Shown here piece by piece: positions 1 to 11,500 of a stretch of DNA of 64,000 nucleotides. The notes under the pieces were generated by a model. The model saw nothing but the letters and a program-made list of their open reading frames with translations, was not told the DNA's origin and did not search any database. A program made the position numbers and the translations under genes. Source of the stretch: Ziziphus jujuba (lineage: Eukaryota > Streptophyta > Magnoliopsida > Rosales > Rhamnaceae); the NCBI RefSeq assembly GCF_031755915.1, contig NC_083379.1:13191501-13255500 (forward strand), written 5' to 3'. The first letter of the stretch is position 1. Each line of letters starts with the position of its first letter.

Positions 1-420
1 TCATTATTATTTCTTTGGTAATTAACAACTTATAAGCAATCAAAGAGAGAGTTCCTAACGAATAAAAGCAATCAACACGGATGACCTTATTCAAGGCAAA
101 ACTTCATTACTTTATTCGAAGAAAGCAAAACATTGATTTTAATGGAAAGGAAAACATCCTTAAGTATATATGAACGTGCATTTTTTTTTTCTTTCTTTGT
201 AAGGATTAGTAGACCTTTTTTTGGTTAATATTTGGGTAAACCTGAATTGCCGTTTGCATTCAATTCAAATCATCATAAGAAATTTCTGAAACCAAGACAA
301 AATCAACAAGAGTGGAACAAATTATTCTTTGACATCATTTGCTTGATAGCAATATGTAGGCCAAAATTTTTCTTCTCCATGTTTTCGGCAAACTAAGCAG
401 ATTCTTTATTATTATTATTA
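1..420. repeat. Diverged duplicate of the DNA downstream of the 289-aa gene (see 24020-24600)
   Basis: This stretch aligns by eye, with many substitutions and small indels, to 24020-24600, the 3' flank of the gene at 22972-23841. Shared blocks include a run about acatC-rich 'ggaaaggaaaacatc', 'gaaatttctgaaacca' and 'cttctccatgtttt'. Because the matching copy lies just downstream of a gene, a paralogue of that gene may lie to the left, outside the window. No coding sequence is visible here. Similarity is seen directly; the paralogue is inference. Confidence 0.6.
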
Positions 421-1443
421 TTATTATTGTTATTACTACTACTCTATATACAAAGTAGAATTATTATACAAATAAGTTTCTTTTCATTTTTGAGTGCTCA
501 AACTAAATATTTAAATTGAAAATGCAAACAACTATCAAGGTGAAACACAAAATAATTTTTGGCAAATAAAAAAAAAGAAAAAAAAAGGTTAGCACAAAAT
601 AATAATAATAATAATAATAAATTTTAAAGGTTTTGTGCAAAGTGGAAAATATTGAAAGGTTCAACTCAATCCCCAATCCAATGTTCCATATCAGGCTTAA
701 CTAGGTTCATCCATATTCTGTTTAACATATGTTCGAAAATTTCACCCAAAAAAAAAAAAGAGGAAAGGAAAGAGAAGAACATATGTTCGGGGAAAAAAAA
801 CAGTATAAATTTCAGTACATCATTTTATTCATTTGTGGAAAAGATTGAGCTGCTAAAAAGGAAGTGAAATAATTTCTTAAACATAAAGAGAGATTAGAAA
901 TGTCTTCCAGGCAAAGAATAAATTATGTTAAAATTTATTTATTTATTTATTTATTGGGTTTATCAAGATGAAAGAGTTTAATTTATTTGTCATATAATCA
1001 TACAAAATCACACAAAATAGCATAAGGAATATATATGGGTGGATTTTTTTTTTTTCTTATGGTTTTTCTAGACCAATAACGAATTTATTCACTTGCTAAT
1101 TAAAATTGTCAATATACATTCTCTATTATTTTTCTGAAATTGAATTCATAAAAGAGTACTTTTTTTTTTTTTTTTTTTTGCTTGAACACAAAAGTATACT
1201 TAAATTCATAATAATGATAATAAAAAAATAATGACTACCATTCCTTTTTATTTTATATAAAAATAAACACGAACACCCATTTCATTTTTTTTTTTTTTTT
1301 TGAGGCTCACGAACACCCATTTCTATTTTCCACTTTCTATCAACTGGAATCAAAACGCGCCCGATTTGATTTCAAGCATAGATCTACAGAAAGCAACAGA
1401 TAGAAATACCCATTTCTTTCTTTCTTCTTCTTCTTCTTCAAGA
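421..1443. other. AT-rich intergenic DNA and 5' flank of the F-box/DUF295 gene
   Basis: This is AT-rich DNA with simple repeats: ATT repeats near 408-430, AAT repeats near 598-620, TTTA repeats near 936-954, and poly(T) runs near 1160-1180 and 1286-1302. A CTT-rich tract at about 1415-1440 lies just before the gene's ATG, typical of a plant 5' leader. I see no supported gene; the short open frames here are low complexity. Confidence 0.5.
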
Positions 1444-2634
1444 ATGTCAAGAAAGAGAGCCCTAAACGACCCCAGCTACCGCACATTGCCATCACCTTCT
1501 TCTTCTGCTTCATCATTATCTTCTTCTTGGACTCAACTAGACTGGCAATACCCAGGAAAAGACGTGATGGAAAATATTACCAGGCGTCTAGAAACTCCCA
1601 TGGAGATTCGCCATCTACGTGCTGTCTGCCGAGGTTGGCGTGACTTAATCCCTCTTCCACCCAAATACCACCTCAACTCTGATGGGTCTCCTTTGAAACT
1701 TCCATATCCAATCGTTTCGAACGGTAAGCAGTCCTCTATTAGGGGTTACTACTTGCTCAAAGATAGAACCATCTATTGTTTCGAACCCTTGAAAGAGAAT
1801 TCTACCGATAACTGGTTCGTGAATATTGAAGAGAAAGATCCTGGGAAAGTTTGTCTCAAGGACCCTTTCGACAGATTCAGGAATCTTGGTCAGATTGATA
1901 GCCTACACGAGAAGGTAATCGAGTTATGGGATTATAAGGTGAGAGAAGTAGGTAAAACATATTATCTTGAATTTGTTGAAGTAGGAGACAACCAATGTTT
2001 TTGGATTAGAAAAGTTGTTGTGGGTTGGAACAATAAGGGTGAATTTTGGGTCATGGCTAACATTCGTGGTAGAAAGTTGGGATTTTGGAAAATCGGTTTT
2101 GAGAATTGGGCGGAAATTGATGATGGGCGCGTAAAATCGCATTATGTGGATGTTGCCTTTCACAATGGAAGAATCTATGCTGTGGATTGGACAGGACTGA
2201 CTGTAGCAATTGATCCTTCATCCTTGAGAGTTACTCAAGTTGCTTCTGATTTTCACCCATATAGGCCTTTCTGTAGGTATTTGGTGAGTTCACTTGGGGA
2301 TTTATTTCTGGTTGATATTCCCTGTCAAACCCTTTATTTAAAAGTTCACAAGTTGAACGAAGAGATAGGTAAATGGATTCGTGTGAAGAGGTTGGGGTAT
2401 CGGGCAATATTGGTGGGAGATGATTGCTGCTACGTTCTTTCGACCAAAGATTTTGCTGGATTGAAAAGGAATTGCGTTTATTTCTGTGATGCTATTTTCG
2501 ATCATGGTCAGTATCGTTTCCCAGGCTGCTGTGTTGGCTTCACGAGATTGGACAAAAAAGATTTTGGGTACCTGAAATCTAAAATTTTCTGGCCTCCACC
2601 GACCTGGCTCGGGCAAACACCAAGTCGCAAGTAA
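1444..2634 (+). CDS. F-box protein with DUF295 domain, single exon, intact
   Basis: The predicted 396-aa protein probably acts as the substrate-recruiting subunit of an SCF (SKP1-cullin-F-box) ubiquitin ligase; the target is unknown. After a Ser-rich N terminus (residues 16-29), a degenerate F-box spans about residues 31-70 and ends in the typical 'LRAVCRGWRDLIP'. The DUF295 region lies in the C-terminal third: 'YLVSSLGDLFLV' near residue 279 and 'DFAGLKRNCVYF' near 336, ending with 'FWPPPTWLGQ' near 382. Length fits the plant family (about 350-420 aa, one exon). The frame is open back to 1300, but I chose the ATG at 1444: it follows a CTT-rich leader, the upstream residues resemble UTR, and the paralogue at 6524 aligns from this point. 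Family assignment is firm, function inferred. Confidence 0.88.
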   Translation: MSRKRALNDPSYRTLPSPSSSASSLSSSWTQLDWQYPGKDVMENITRRLETPMEIRHLRAVCRGWRDLIPLPPKYHLNSDGSPLKLPYPIVSNGKQSSIRGYYLLKDRTIYCFEPLKENSTDNWFVNIEEKDPGKVCLKDPFDRFRNLGQIDSLHEKVIELWDYKVREVGKTYYLEFVEVGDNQCFWIRKVVVGWNNKGEFWVMANIRGRKLGFWKIGFENWAEIDDGRVKSHYVDVAFHNGRIYAVDWTGLTVAIDPSSLRVTQVASDFHPYRPFCRYLVSSLGDLFLVDIPCQTLYLKVHKLNEEIGKWIRVKRLGYRAILVGDDCCYVLSTKDFAGLKRNCVYFCDAIFDHGQYRFPGCCVGFTRLDKKDFGYLKSKIFWPPPTWLGQTPSRK

Positions 2635-3026
2635 GAATATTATCTTATAGAATAGAGTTTTGTTAGTATTTTTAACTAAAATGTACAATAAATGTTTCAT
2701 GAGTTTGCATTTCAATCATTTCATGTTGCTTGACGTTTCAATGACTTAGTGAGAGGGTAGAATATTAATTAGTTTAATAGGAATAATAAATTGCAAGAGT
2801 TATTTTTGTTTAGCTAAACCATTCTTATTTTCAACTTATTGAGGCTTATATTTTAGCTGTTTCAACATACGTATCTTTGAGACTTTCAGGTTTGTGTATG
2901 TATCTGTTTTGTGAATACATGTATGTATGTTTTAATATGTATGTGAAAGTTTCTATGCATGCGTATATGCATGTATATATATATGCCTATGTGATAATGT
3001 ATAAATGTGATTTTACATTGTATGCG

Positions 3027-3057
<31 letters not shown>

Positions 3058-4320
3058 GGGTGTTGGTAAGTATGCATGTTTTGTACCGTTGGCTGTTGAA
3101 CAGCATAAACGTGGCCTGCAGTAAAAAAAATAAACCAGAAAGCAACATATGGGCATCAAACTCAAATATATTTCTATGTCTAAAATTAAAGATGTATTTG
3201 CAAGGATCTAGAACATGAAAACAGAGGAATATTCGGTAATATTAAAAAACAGGGGAGGAGAACAGCTTCTCTGTCTTTCATATATTTTTTTAATTGTCTC
3301 ATCTTTTTAGTTTTTCGACATTACCCCACGGGTTCTAACGAAAGAGAGACAAAAGGGCTCAATAAAATCCCATCCATACAAGTGTCACAATATTAGTTAC
3401 ATGAAAAGCAAGGTCAACTCTAGTTTAGACTAATAAACCATGTTAACATTACTTGAGTAAAATCCATTATTTTACTGCACATCAATGTCAACATGGTACT
3501 ATCAACTATTGGTTATCTGTATCTTCACAGCTAGGTATTATGAAAAGCACGTAGCTACCACTTTTAAATATTCTTTTAGATGATTGCTTCCTTGAATGAC
3601 TCAAGGCGGTTGTTTATATTTTCAAGGGCTCCGCGTTCTCCTTTATATTTTCATGTGAAATTAAGAATGTTTAAGTTTTATAAAGCTAGTGGCATGTGGA
3701 CAAGGTTTTTATTTTTTATTTTTTATTTTTTTCCATTTCAATTATCTAAAAGAAGCTTTTGTAAATTTCGTACTTTATTCTGTTTGATGATCGGTTTTGT
3801 GGTTAAGATATATTATTCATGGAATCAAAACCTATTTGGTGTTGAATAAATTGACTATCAGCCACCAAAACTGACTTTTAGTTATTGTAGTCATTTTCAG
3901 GTGTATATTTGGTAACTATCCTGCAACTAGATTATGGCAAAATCAATCTTTTCGCATAGCATTTTTAAGTCACAAATCATGAGCTGCTTTTAGATGGTTA
4001 GTTTTCAGAAATCATGCATTGGGTTTAACGGGGGTTAAATTTCTGTTTTATTATTTAGTTTCCAAGGATCGAATTATAATATGAGAATCATCTCAATTCT
4101 CAATGAGGATCATCTCAATTCTCAATTATTAAACACTCTTTTTGTTTGTGCAATTGTGAACATACTTTATGTACTTTCTTTCACATTCTTTAAATTTTAT
4201 TTCACTCTCAAATTCATATGACTTGCTGCTAAATATGAAAGGAATTCTTATACAGGTGAACAACGGAAAGATCTACGAATATTCATAGATGAATTATATA
4301 ACGATCTCAACAACTTTTTT
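2635..4320. repeat. Downstream flank of the F-box gene, duplicated at 6850-8060
   Basis: Starting at the stop codon, this region aligns with the flank of the broken F-box copy. Examples are 'aagtaagaatattatct' just after each stop and a 'ggaataataaattgca' type block at about 2780 and 7030, followed by scattered matches to about 4250 and 8000. It contains a TA microsatellite (about 3024-3052), TATG-rich DNA (2890-3000) and a 22-bp tandem duplication (4083-4126). No gene is seen; the short open frames around 2877-3218 and 3580-3849 are AT-rich and unlike any protein I know. Confidence 0.55.
4083..4126. repeat. 22-bp tandem direct repeat, two units
   Basis: Two adjacent 22-bp units (4083-4104 and 4105-4126) share the core 'atcatctcaattctcaat' and differ at one base. 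This is a local tandem duplication in non-coding DNA. Confidence 0.8.
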
Positions 4321-4971
4321 TCCAAAAGTTTGATTCGAATTAGCAATCTGAATTAGCACAGCTTCTTGTATGTGGTTCTGGATTCAGTTGGTATGTTCCT
4401 ATACGTTTATGTCAAACCGATGGTGACGCTGTTATGTGGACTTTGTAGTTTTTTGTCTATGTTCTACTGAATCAAAGAGATGTGCAAGCTTGCTAGTTTT
4501 ATTGTCTTGATAATTTCTATTAGCTTGAGAGGGATAAGCAAATTTTCCCAATCCAGTTCTATTCTCTGTTTTTCTCTGTTCTTAGAACCAAATACATTGA
4601 AATTGATCTTCAAGAAAGGTTTAGAGGTCGAAGATATATACAACACCGTTTAGTTCTGAGGAATACAAGATTGTTGTGGCTATGTAGTTTACGTTTGTAA
4701 TATTACTGTTCAGCATTCAGTTTTAAAAATTGTAAAAATGAAGGTGTTAGTGGTGCTAGTCAGTTAGAGCTGCTCATTGTATAAAAGTTTAAGTACATAT
4801 TGAAATATCATATTGAGGAATTTTTCCATCAGAATACATTATTGTTATCTCTTTTAACTTCTTTTGCCAAGAGCAACTAAAATGGATGGAATTCAAAGGT
4901 CGATGGGAGGAAAAAGGGGAAAAAAAAAATGACACTGTTTTCATTGGAGCAGAGATGATTATGGCGGGTTT

Positions 4972-5145
4972 TGTAACAGCCCAGACCACCCGCATCAGGA
5001 TATTGTCCTCTTTGGACCAGGGTTCACACCCTCTCTCCCCCCTGGCCTCAAGGTTTTGCTCACAAAACGCGTCCTGAAGGGAGATGTATCCACAGCCTTA
5101 TAAAGACCGCTTCGTGCCCCTCTCCAACCGATGTGGGATGTTACA
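4972..5145 (-). repeat. TRIM LTR (3' LTR in element orientation)
   Basis: This 174-bp LTR differs from its partner at 5211-5384 at only a few positions (for example 'ttggaccag' versus 'ttggcccag', and 'aagggagatg' versus 'aaaggagagg'). That indicates a fairly recent insertion. Confidence 0.9.
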
Positions 5146-5210
5146 ATCCTCCCCCCTTGGGGCCAGCGTCCTCGCTGGCACACCGATCCGGGTCATGGCT
5201 CTGATACCAC

Positions 5211-5384
5211 TGTAACAGCCCAGACCACCCGCATCAGGATATTGTCCTCTTTGGCCCAGGGTTCACACCCTCTCTCCCCCCTGGCCTCAAGGTTTTGCTC
5301 ACAAAACGCGTCCTGAAAGGAGAGGTATTCACAGCCTTATAAAGACCGCTTCGTGCCCCTCTTCAACCGATGTGGGATGTTACA
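5211..5384 (-). repeat. TRIM LTR (5' LTR in element orientation)
   Basis: This is the partner LTR. The initiator-tRNA-Met binding site lies one base away at 5196-5209, which sets the transcription direction as minus. Confidence 0.9.
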
Positions 5385-5570
5385 GGTTTGATAATTAGTC
5401 ATTTTCTTTTCCATATCTTTTTCAGACACAAAGTCCCACTAAATTCTATGATAAAAAGATACGTGATATGCATTCATTCTATTCACATTTTGGATGTTTA
5501 TTAAACTTTACCAGAATGGAATACCAATTTTAAAGGCAATGTTAAATATTTTAATGGTTTTCTTGCAATA

Positions 5571-5602
<32 letters not shown>

Positions 5603-6060
5603 ATATGTATAAAATATATATATATATATATGTACACGATTTAATGGTTTGTGGTACAAAGAATTATTAACTATTTGTTATGATATTCCTTCGTCTCAAT
5701 TCTTAGGTTCAATTAAATCCCCAGTTTCTAATATTTGGTGTTAGTTTCTTTTTCTTTTTTCTTTTTTCTTTTTTTTGAATAGTGTTTTTCTTTTTTAAAG
5801 TAAAATAGGTTTAATCATGCTTGTAAGTGGATAATCCTCCCATATTCCTTTTTAACATATGTCCAAAAACAAAAATGAAAAAAAAGGTATCAATAATAAT
5901 ATTTCCTCAGACTGCTAGAAAAGGAAACCAAAAAGTAGAAACTTGTAAATCTATAAAATACTGCAAAAGTTAATTTGGTTTACCTTATTACATAAAAAAG
6001 TCTAAAACTTAAACATCTAACATTTGTTATTGTAATTTGTTTAACGCACTATCAAAGTGC

Positions 6061-6523
6061 TTTAAATAAATTAAAAAAAAGGCAATTTTTATAAAAAGGA
6101 TCAGCTCTTAGAATTATTATTGTCATTCTTTTTTGAAATAGATCCACCGCCAGAATTTAACAAACTATATGACCGCTTGATATGAGAATGTTCAGATCAT
6201 CAATTTCTACACGTTTAACTATTCACAAATTGTTCTTAAAAAAAAAAAAATCACAAATTTTTTTTTTATAGAAAATAATATATTAAACCTCAAAAATATT
6301 TTATTGTATTATTTTATTTATTTTTTTGGGCATTTTAAGATGTTAATAGTCTGCTTCCTTTACTTACCAAAATGTTCAGTAGCTTATCCCCAATTCCTCT
6401 TTTCATGTAGGGATAAATTCGTAATCTAAATGGTACTTCATTCTCATTTCTCTGCTCGACAAACAAAAGAGACCCCAAAAAGAGACTCCATTACAAAACT
6501 CCCAGAAAACACTCTCTCTTTCT
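6061..6523. other. AT-rich intergenic DNA upstream of the broken F-box copy
   Basis: AT-rich DNA with poly(A) and poly(T) runs (6240-6270). The last about 100 bp is a CT-rich leader-like tract before 6524. No gene is seen. Confidence 0.4.
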
Positions 6524-6849
6524 TTGTCTTCAGGGAACAAAGAGGCCCCAAAACCCCAACTACCCATACCCTCTACATCACCATCTTCTTCTTCTTCTAC
6601 TAGCTGTAGCAAAAGCTTTTGTAAAACAGAGGATGAGGATGGATTCGAGATTTTGCTACTCTGTTTCAGCCAGAGAACTGCATTTATTTCAATGATAGGT
6701 GCTTCATTGGTGTTAAGGATGATTTCCCAGGTTGGGCTGCTGCCTTGTTTGACTTGGAGGACGATGTTTCTCAACCCCTAGAATCTGCTGTTGGCTATTC
6801 TGAAATTTTCTGGCCACCACCATCCTGGTTAGGGCAACAATCAAGTTGA
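6524..6849 (+). pseudogene. Broken F-box/DUF295 paralogue: head and tail only
   Basis: The N-terminal head aligns with the start of the intact gene at 1444 (Ser-rich tract, CTT repeats), but the start codon position reads TTG. After about 40 codons the sequence jumps to the C-terminal DUF295 tail in a different frame: from about 6650 it encodes 'DFATLFQPENCIYF', then an acidic loop, and ends 'EIFWPPPSWLGQQSS' with the stop TGA at 6847-6849. The tail matches 'DFAGLKRNCVYF...FWPPPTWLGQ' of the intact protein. The F-box and roughly 300 residues between are deleted, so it cannot bind SKP1. Flanking DNA is also duplicated, so this is a tandem segmental copy rather than a retrocopy. Confidence 0.82.
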
Positions 6850-8568
6850 AAGTAAGAATATTATCTTTAATTTATCATGTTTGATTCAATTGTTATGAGT
6901 TAATATCAATGTGCCTTTATTTTAAATGCATAGCAAACGTTTTGTGCGTTGCATTTCAATTAATTTATGTAGTTTGACATTTCAATGGCTTGGGGATAGG
7001 ATAGACGATCATATAGCTTTTATCGAAATAATAAATTGCATAAAAGTAAATTTTAGTTTTGGTGAGTCATGCTTAATTTTCTGGACTTGTTGAGGGATAT
7101 TCATGCTTAATTTTCTGGACTTGTTGAGGGATATTCTTTAATTGGGTACTTTTTGTCTGTGCCTCTTCTCAAACTTGTAAGTTGGACAGTATTTTTCAGT
7201 CTTAAGTATGTGTTTATATTGTTTTAGTTTGTGTACATGCATGTATATGTCTATGTGTTTAATTATGTATATACGTATGTATGTATTTTATTTGTGTACT
7301 TGTTCAACTGATGATTATGTATGTCTTCCCAACTGGGTATTTTGGAAAGCATGTGTCTTACTGGTTTCCCCATGATATAGGTTATCTACTGTTTTAGAAT
7401 ATATTTTGAGATGATTGCTTCTTTGAATGACTTATTGTGGTTGTTTACGTTTTCATTGTCTCCTTGTCTGTTTCAATACTTGGTATCAATACGAATGTTT
7501 AAACATTCTGGGTATACTGCTTTGGATACAAGCATCCTAGCTTCTTCTTACTTCTTCTTCTTCTTCTTCGTTTTCAATTGAAGTGAGCATTTGTAAATTG
7601 CATGCCAATTCTAATATGTTTGATAATTGGTTTAGTGGTTTTGTGCAACGAGTCATTAGCAATTGAAACCTATCTGGTATTGAAATAAATTAATTATTGA
7701 GCCCCTGAAATGGAACTTTTGGCTGTTAAATTTAATTCCAGATATTTGGTAAGTTACGTACAAACTAAGATTGTGTCAAACTCACATCTTTTTTTCTCAT
7801 ACCATTTTTAAGAAATAGACTATGCACTTGTTTTAGATTATGGTTTTCAGGATTTTTTAAAGAGTTTTATGAGGGTTAATAAATTTCTGTTTTATTATTT
7901 AGTTTCTAAAGATTATATATTATCATATGAGAATCTTAAATAATGGACAGTCTCTTTGTTTGTGTAAATATACACACTTACATGCGCTTTCTTTCACATG
8001 TCTTATATTTCTATGTCACTCCTATGTTCACACAAGAATCCTTTTGCTTTTAGTTATGGTATAGTGAAGTTTAGTGGAAGCAGCTTACACAAGTAGTAGG
8101 CTATCTGCTTCTGATAGTAATAGAAATTTTAATGTTGTGTTTGAGGGACAAAACTCCTATATCTCAGCTACCAAACTACAATACTGTGGCTGAGGAATAC
8201 TTTTTAAATTCCATCCAAGACACTCAAAATCAAACCTACACCTTATAATTCTGAATTTTTTTTTTTTTATATTCACTATTTTAGGGCAGTATATTGCATA
8301 ATGCCTATATCTTAGTGATAGCATAGGAGCGGCTGCATTAGCTTTTCCACAATGCTAGTAATTTGCTTATAAAATATACAATAATTTTTATAGTTATGTC
8401 TAGCATGTGTAATTTTACCCATACCTTTACTTGCTTATTTGGTTTTTTGTTTTTATCATATTTCATCCTATGCACTTCTTTGTATGATTTATTTACAATT
8501 TTTATTTATTTATTTATTTATTGGGTTTCCTTGAAAAAGTTCTTTTACAAATGATCTATGGAGAGATT
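6850..8568. repeat. Flank of the broken F-box copy, duplicate of 2635-4300
   Basis: Similarity to 2635-4300 is patchy but co-linear to about 8000. It includes a 34-bp perfect tandem duplication (7067-7134). The region from about 8060 to 8568 is AT-rich with no supported gene; a TTTA microsatellite lies just left of the retrotransposon junction (about 8500-8524). The last five bases before 8569, AGATT, are the target duplication of the element that follows. Confidence 0.5.
7067..7134. repeat. 34-bp perfect tandem repeat, two units
   Basis: The units 7067-7100 and 7101-7134 appear identical, which points to a recent slippage or replication duplication. It is absent from the paralogous flank at about 2820. 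Confidence 0.85.
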
Positions 8569-11500
8569 TGTAACACCCCGTACCAAAAAATATCCATGAT
8601 TAAACAAGTTTGACCAAATTGATTAAGTTTGACCAAGTGAACAGTGTATGGGTTCAAGTTGACTTTTTCAATAGTCAATAGTTTTGGTTTGACTAAGGTA
8701 CCATTGTGTAGATCTCGTCGATACGAGTTCATAAACTGGTGGCACGTCAAATTCTGAGTTACGGGTAAAAAGTTATAATTCTGAGAAATTTTAAGCATAA
8801 GTTTTAAATCAGTGTCCAAGCCAGTCTCCAGTTTTTGTCTATTTGTGATCCAAGACTTTATATAAGTCTAGGTAAGCGGGTCAAACAGGAAACAAAATCC
8901 AAAATACCCATTTATTCTCCAAAATCCGAGAAATTCTCTTCTCAGACCCGTGGGTTCGAACTGGGTCGTTTCGACCCTTGTACCGTCGAACCGGGTCACT
9001 ACTGTTTTGTCCATTTCCGGCCGACCACCACTTACACGCGCCAGCCCCCTAAGAACGTCACCTAAAAGCGAGCTCAGCCGTGAAATTTCACGGCAAGAAG
9101 TGGCAGGACGCACCCAGATCGGGCCGACGAGGTGGGTCGCTGGATTTTCTCATTTCTTGGCCGTTTCAGGCCAACCCCTACACCATTTCCACTATTTTCA
9201 ACCCCTCTGAACTCATTCCCATTGTCAGGACCCGTCCAGAATTCCTCCTCCGGAACCCTAGACAGCCCTGATCCCAGGGAAATACCACCGAACCTTCCAA
9301 CGGAAAATCCGGCAGCACCTCCCCTAAGGGATTTACTTACCACAAATTTACCTGCACTGAAAACACACTTCAAAAATATCCCCTTATTCCTCCCACAAAC
9401 TACAAATTGGTTCCACAAATTTCAGCACTTCAAAACAAAAATACAGTAATCCAGTGCAAGATAAATACAACAAGAGTGAAAGAAATAGTACAACTGCAAT
9501 AAAGAAGAACAGGGTACTTCACGAAGTAAAACAGCGATGAAGATCAAGTCCGCTCTGGATGAACACCGACAACCTGGTACCTAGAGGAACGGAATTTAAG
9601 AGTGTGAGATGCTAATCATCTCAGTGAGCGACCCTACTACTATACCATATAATATCACAGTAATAAGTATAAATAATAATTATTTGGAAATAATAATTTC
9701 TCTCAAAACCCTTACAATTCTCTCAGTTGGAAAGGTTCCCCTTTTAAAACATTTTCACAAAATCCTTTATTCATATTCCCCGAAAACCAAGACATCAAAT
9801 AAATATCCGAACAGTAATAATTATATTTTTAATTCCAATACAGTTTCCAAACATTTTATTTTAAAACACAGTTCTGAAAATCATTTGATACACCCACTAT
9901 ATACCAGTGGCGCCAGAGTACCCAGCGTCCCGAGGTACTGCCAGACAGGAGGTTATAGAGAGAAACCGGCATACGGTCGCGTGGCGTCCCACAGCGCAGC
10001 TGCTAACCTGGTGTCCCGGCCAAAGGGGGGTGGCCACCCTCTCTGATGGCATCCACAGGACACCCTCATAATATCACCTGCGCGCTACTCACACCCACCT
10101 GCGCGCTAATCATATCCGTGTGCACAATATCCATATCACATATACCATATCACATAATCAGAACACCAGTACGTGCACGGTGCATCTAAAAATCATAAAA
10201 TCCATAAATTTAAATCATAAAACAAATTTCACATTTTTCATAAGCATAGCGGGCATAATCCATCCGCTTGAACTGGGAAATTCTCCACAATTTCCTTATA
10301 ATCAATGCCATAAATTCCATGATTTTCAAATCCACCAACTCCCAAATCCATCAATTCAAATATCCACATTTTCCCAATAGCATAAATAATTTCTCGAAAT
10401 ATCATAATCAAATCTCATAATATTCCATGGGCATATTTTATAAAAATTGAAATCACCAATATAACCAAATATTTTCTTTGAAATATTTGAAAATCAAATC
10501 ATGCCCAATTTACCATTAAAACCACACCAATTTCAAAATCCTCAAAACCATAAAATAATTCCCCACGGCATAAATTTGTAGAATTCGCATTTTCTTAAAT
10601 CCAATAAATTCATAAATAATTCTACAATAAATCCAATAAATATTTGGCACATAGAAATTAAATTCCAAATATTTAATTCACACATAATATATTCATCAAT
10701 TAAATTCCCCAAAATTAATTTGAAGGTGGGTCACTCACCTGGAGCACGCAATTAACCTATGATCCACTACGGGATCAATTCTACGACTCACCGGTGCTCC
10801 TAGAACAAAATTCACAGACAGTCAAATAAATTAATATTTTATTCGGGTAAATAATACCCGGTACCCGGGGGGTCAAAACACAAACGATATCTAGAATTTA
10901 CGAGTTATATACCGAATCGAAGCTCGAGTGATGCTAATCACAGATCCGGTCTTAATTTCCGATGATCGTACCCGACGGGGTCGGAATTTTATCGAGAAGC
11001 TTTTCGGGTTTCGGCTCCGCAATTCTCCCAAACCGTCGCGAATTGGCGGAAACGGAAGTCGTATTTGGGTTCAGGAGGTCGAACACTGCGGACTGGAGCT
11101 GGCCGGAATTTCGGGTACTCGCCGGAACAGTATTTTCCAGCGGGCCGCCGCGGTCACCGGCAACCGTCGCCGGCGGCGCGTGCGTGCGGTGGCTGTTGGC
11201 TGTGAAATTTTGCAGACTTGTAGATCGTGAGGAGAGCAATCACCGTTTGAAGATTTCCGACCCCTCGCCGGAAAATGCTCCGATCCCGGCACGTCGGTGG
11301 TCCGATGGCCGTGATCTTTGATGGGTAGGCCGGACTTGAGGAGAGGATGATGGGTGTACGGCGCGTGTACTGTAGATCGGCCGGAATAGTGCCGATTCGC
11401 GGTGGCCGGCGGTGGAGGGGGAAAAATCGCCGCCAAACTTCGGAGGTCCGATCCGGGCGCGTCCGGCGGCCGTTCGCCGTGAAATTTGGAGGTTTTGCCG

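Larger units (their letters stand above)
4972..5384 (-). mobile_element. Complete TRIM (terminal-repeat retrotransposon in miniature), 413 bp
   Basis: Two 174-bp direct LTRs (4972-5145 and 5211-5384) begin TGTAACAGCCC and end GATGTTACA on the plus strand. They enclose only 65 bp. The internal part holds just the two priming sites: on the minus strand TGGTATCAGAGCC (plus-strand 5196-5209), matching the 3' end of initiator tRNA-Met, is the primer-binding site; a purine run AAGGGGGGAGGAT (plus-strand 5146-5158) abutting the other LTR is the polypurine tract. The element therefore reads on the minus strand. It is flanked by a perfect 5-bp target duplication GGTTT (4967-4971 and 5385-5389). It has no coding capacity and must have moved in trans. 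Confidence 0.93.
4321..6060. repeat. Segment duplicated at about 31240-32720 (interrupted here by a TRIM)
   Basis: Co-linear similarity to 31240-32720 runs through several blocks: 'gaaattgatctt' (about 4598 / 31486), 'ccaagagcaactaaaatgga' (about 4867 / 31699), 'agagatg..ta.ggtgggttt' style sequence before the TRIM site, and 'tgtaaatctataaa' with 'aaagttaatttgg' (about 5945 / 32622). The 31-kb copy lacks the TRIM and so shows the empty target site. No coding potential is seen. A TA/TG microsatellite lies at about 5571-5630. Confidence 0.6.

Noticed and set aside
1300..1443. N-terminal extension of the F-box/DUF295 frame
   Set aside because: The extra 48 codons are poly(T)-adjacent, AT-rich leader sequence. 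The paralogue aligns from 1444 and family members start near there.
2877..3218. 113-codon frame after the F-box gene
   Set aside because: It is Tyr/Ile/Met-rich from TATG and TA repeats, and the paralogous flank does not preserve it.
4972..5384. Cassandra-type TRIM carrying 5S rRNA sequence
   Set aside because: The LTR lacks the 5S internal promoter motifs; termini and PBS fit another TRIM family. No rRNA or tRNA gene was recognised anywhere in the window.
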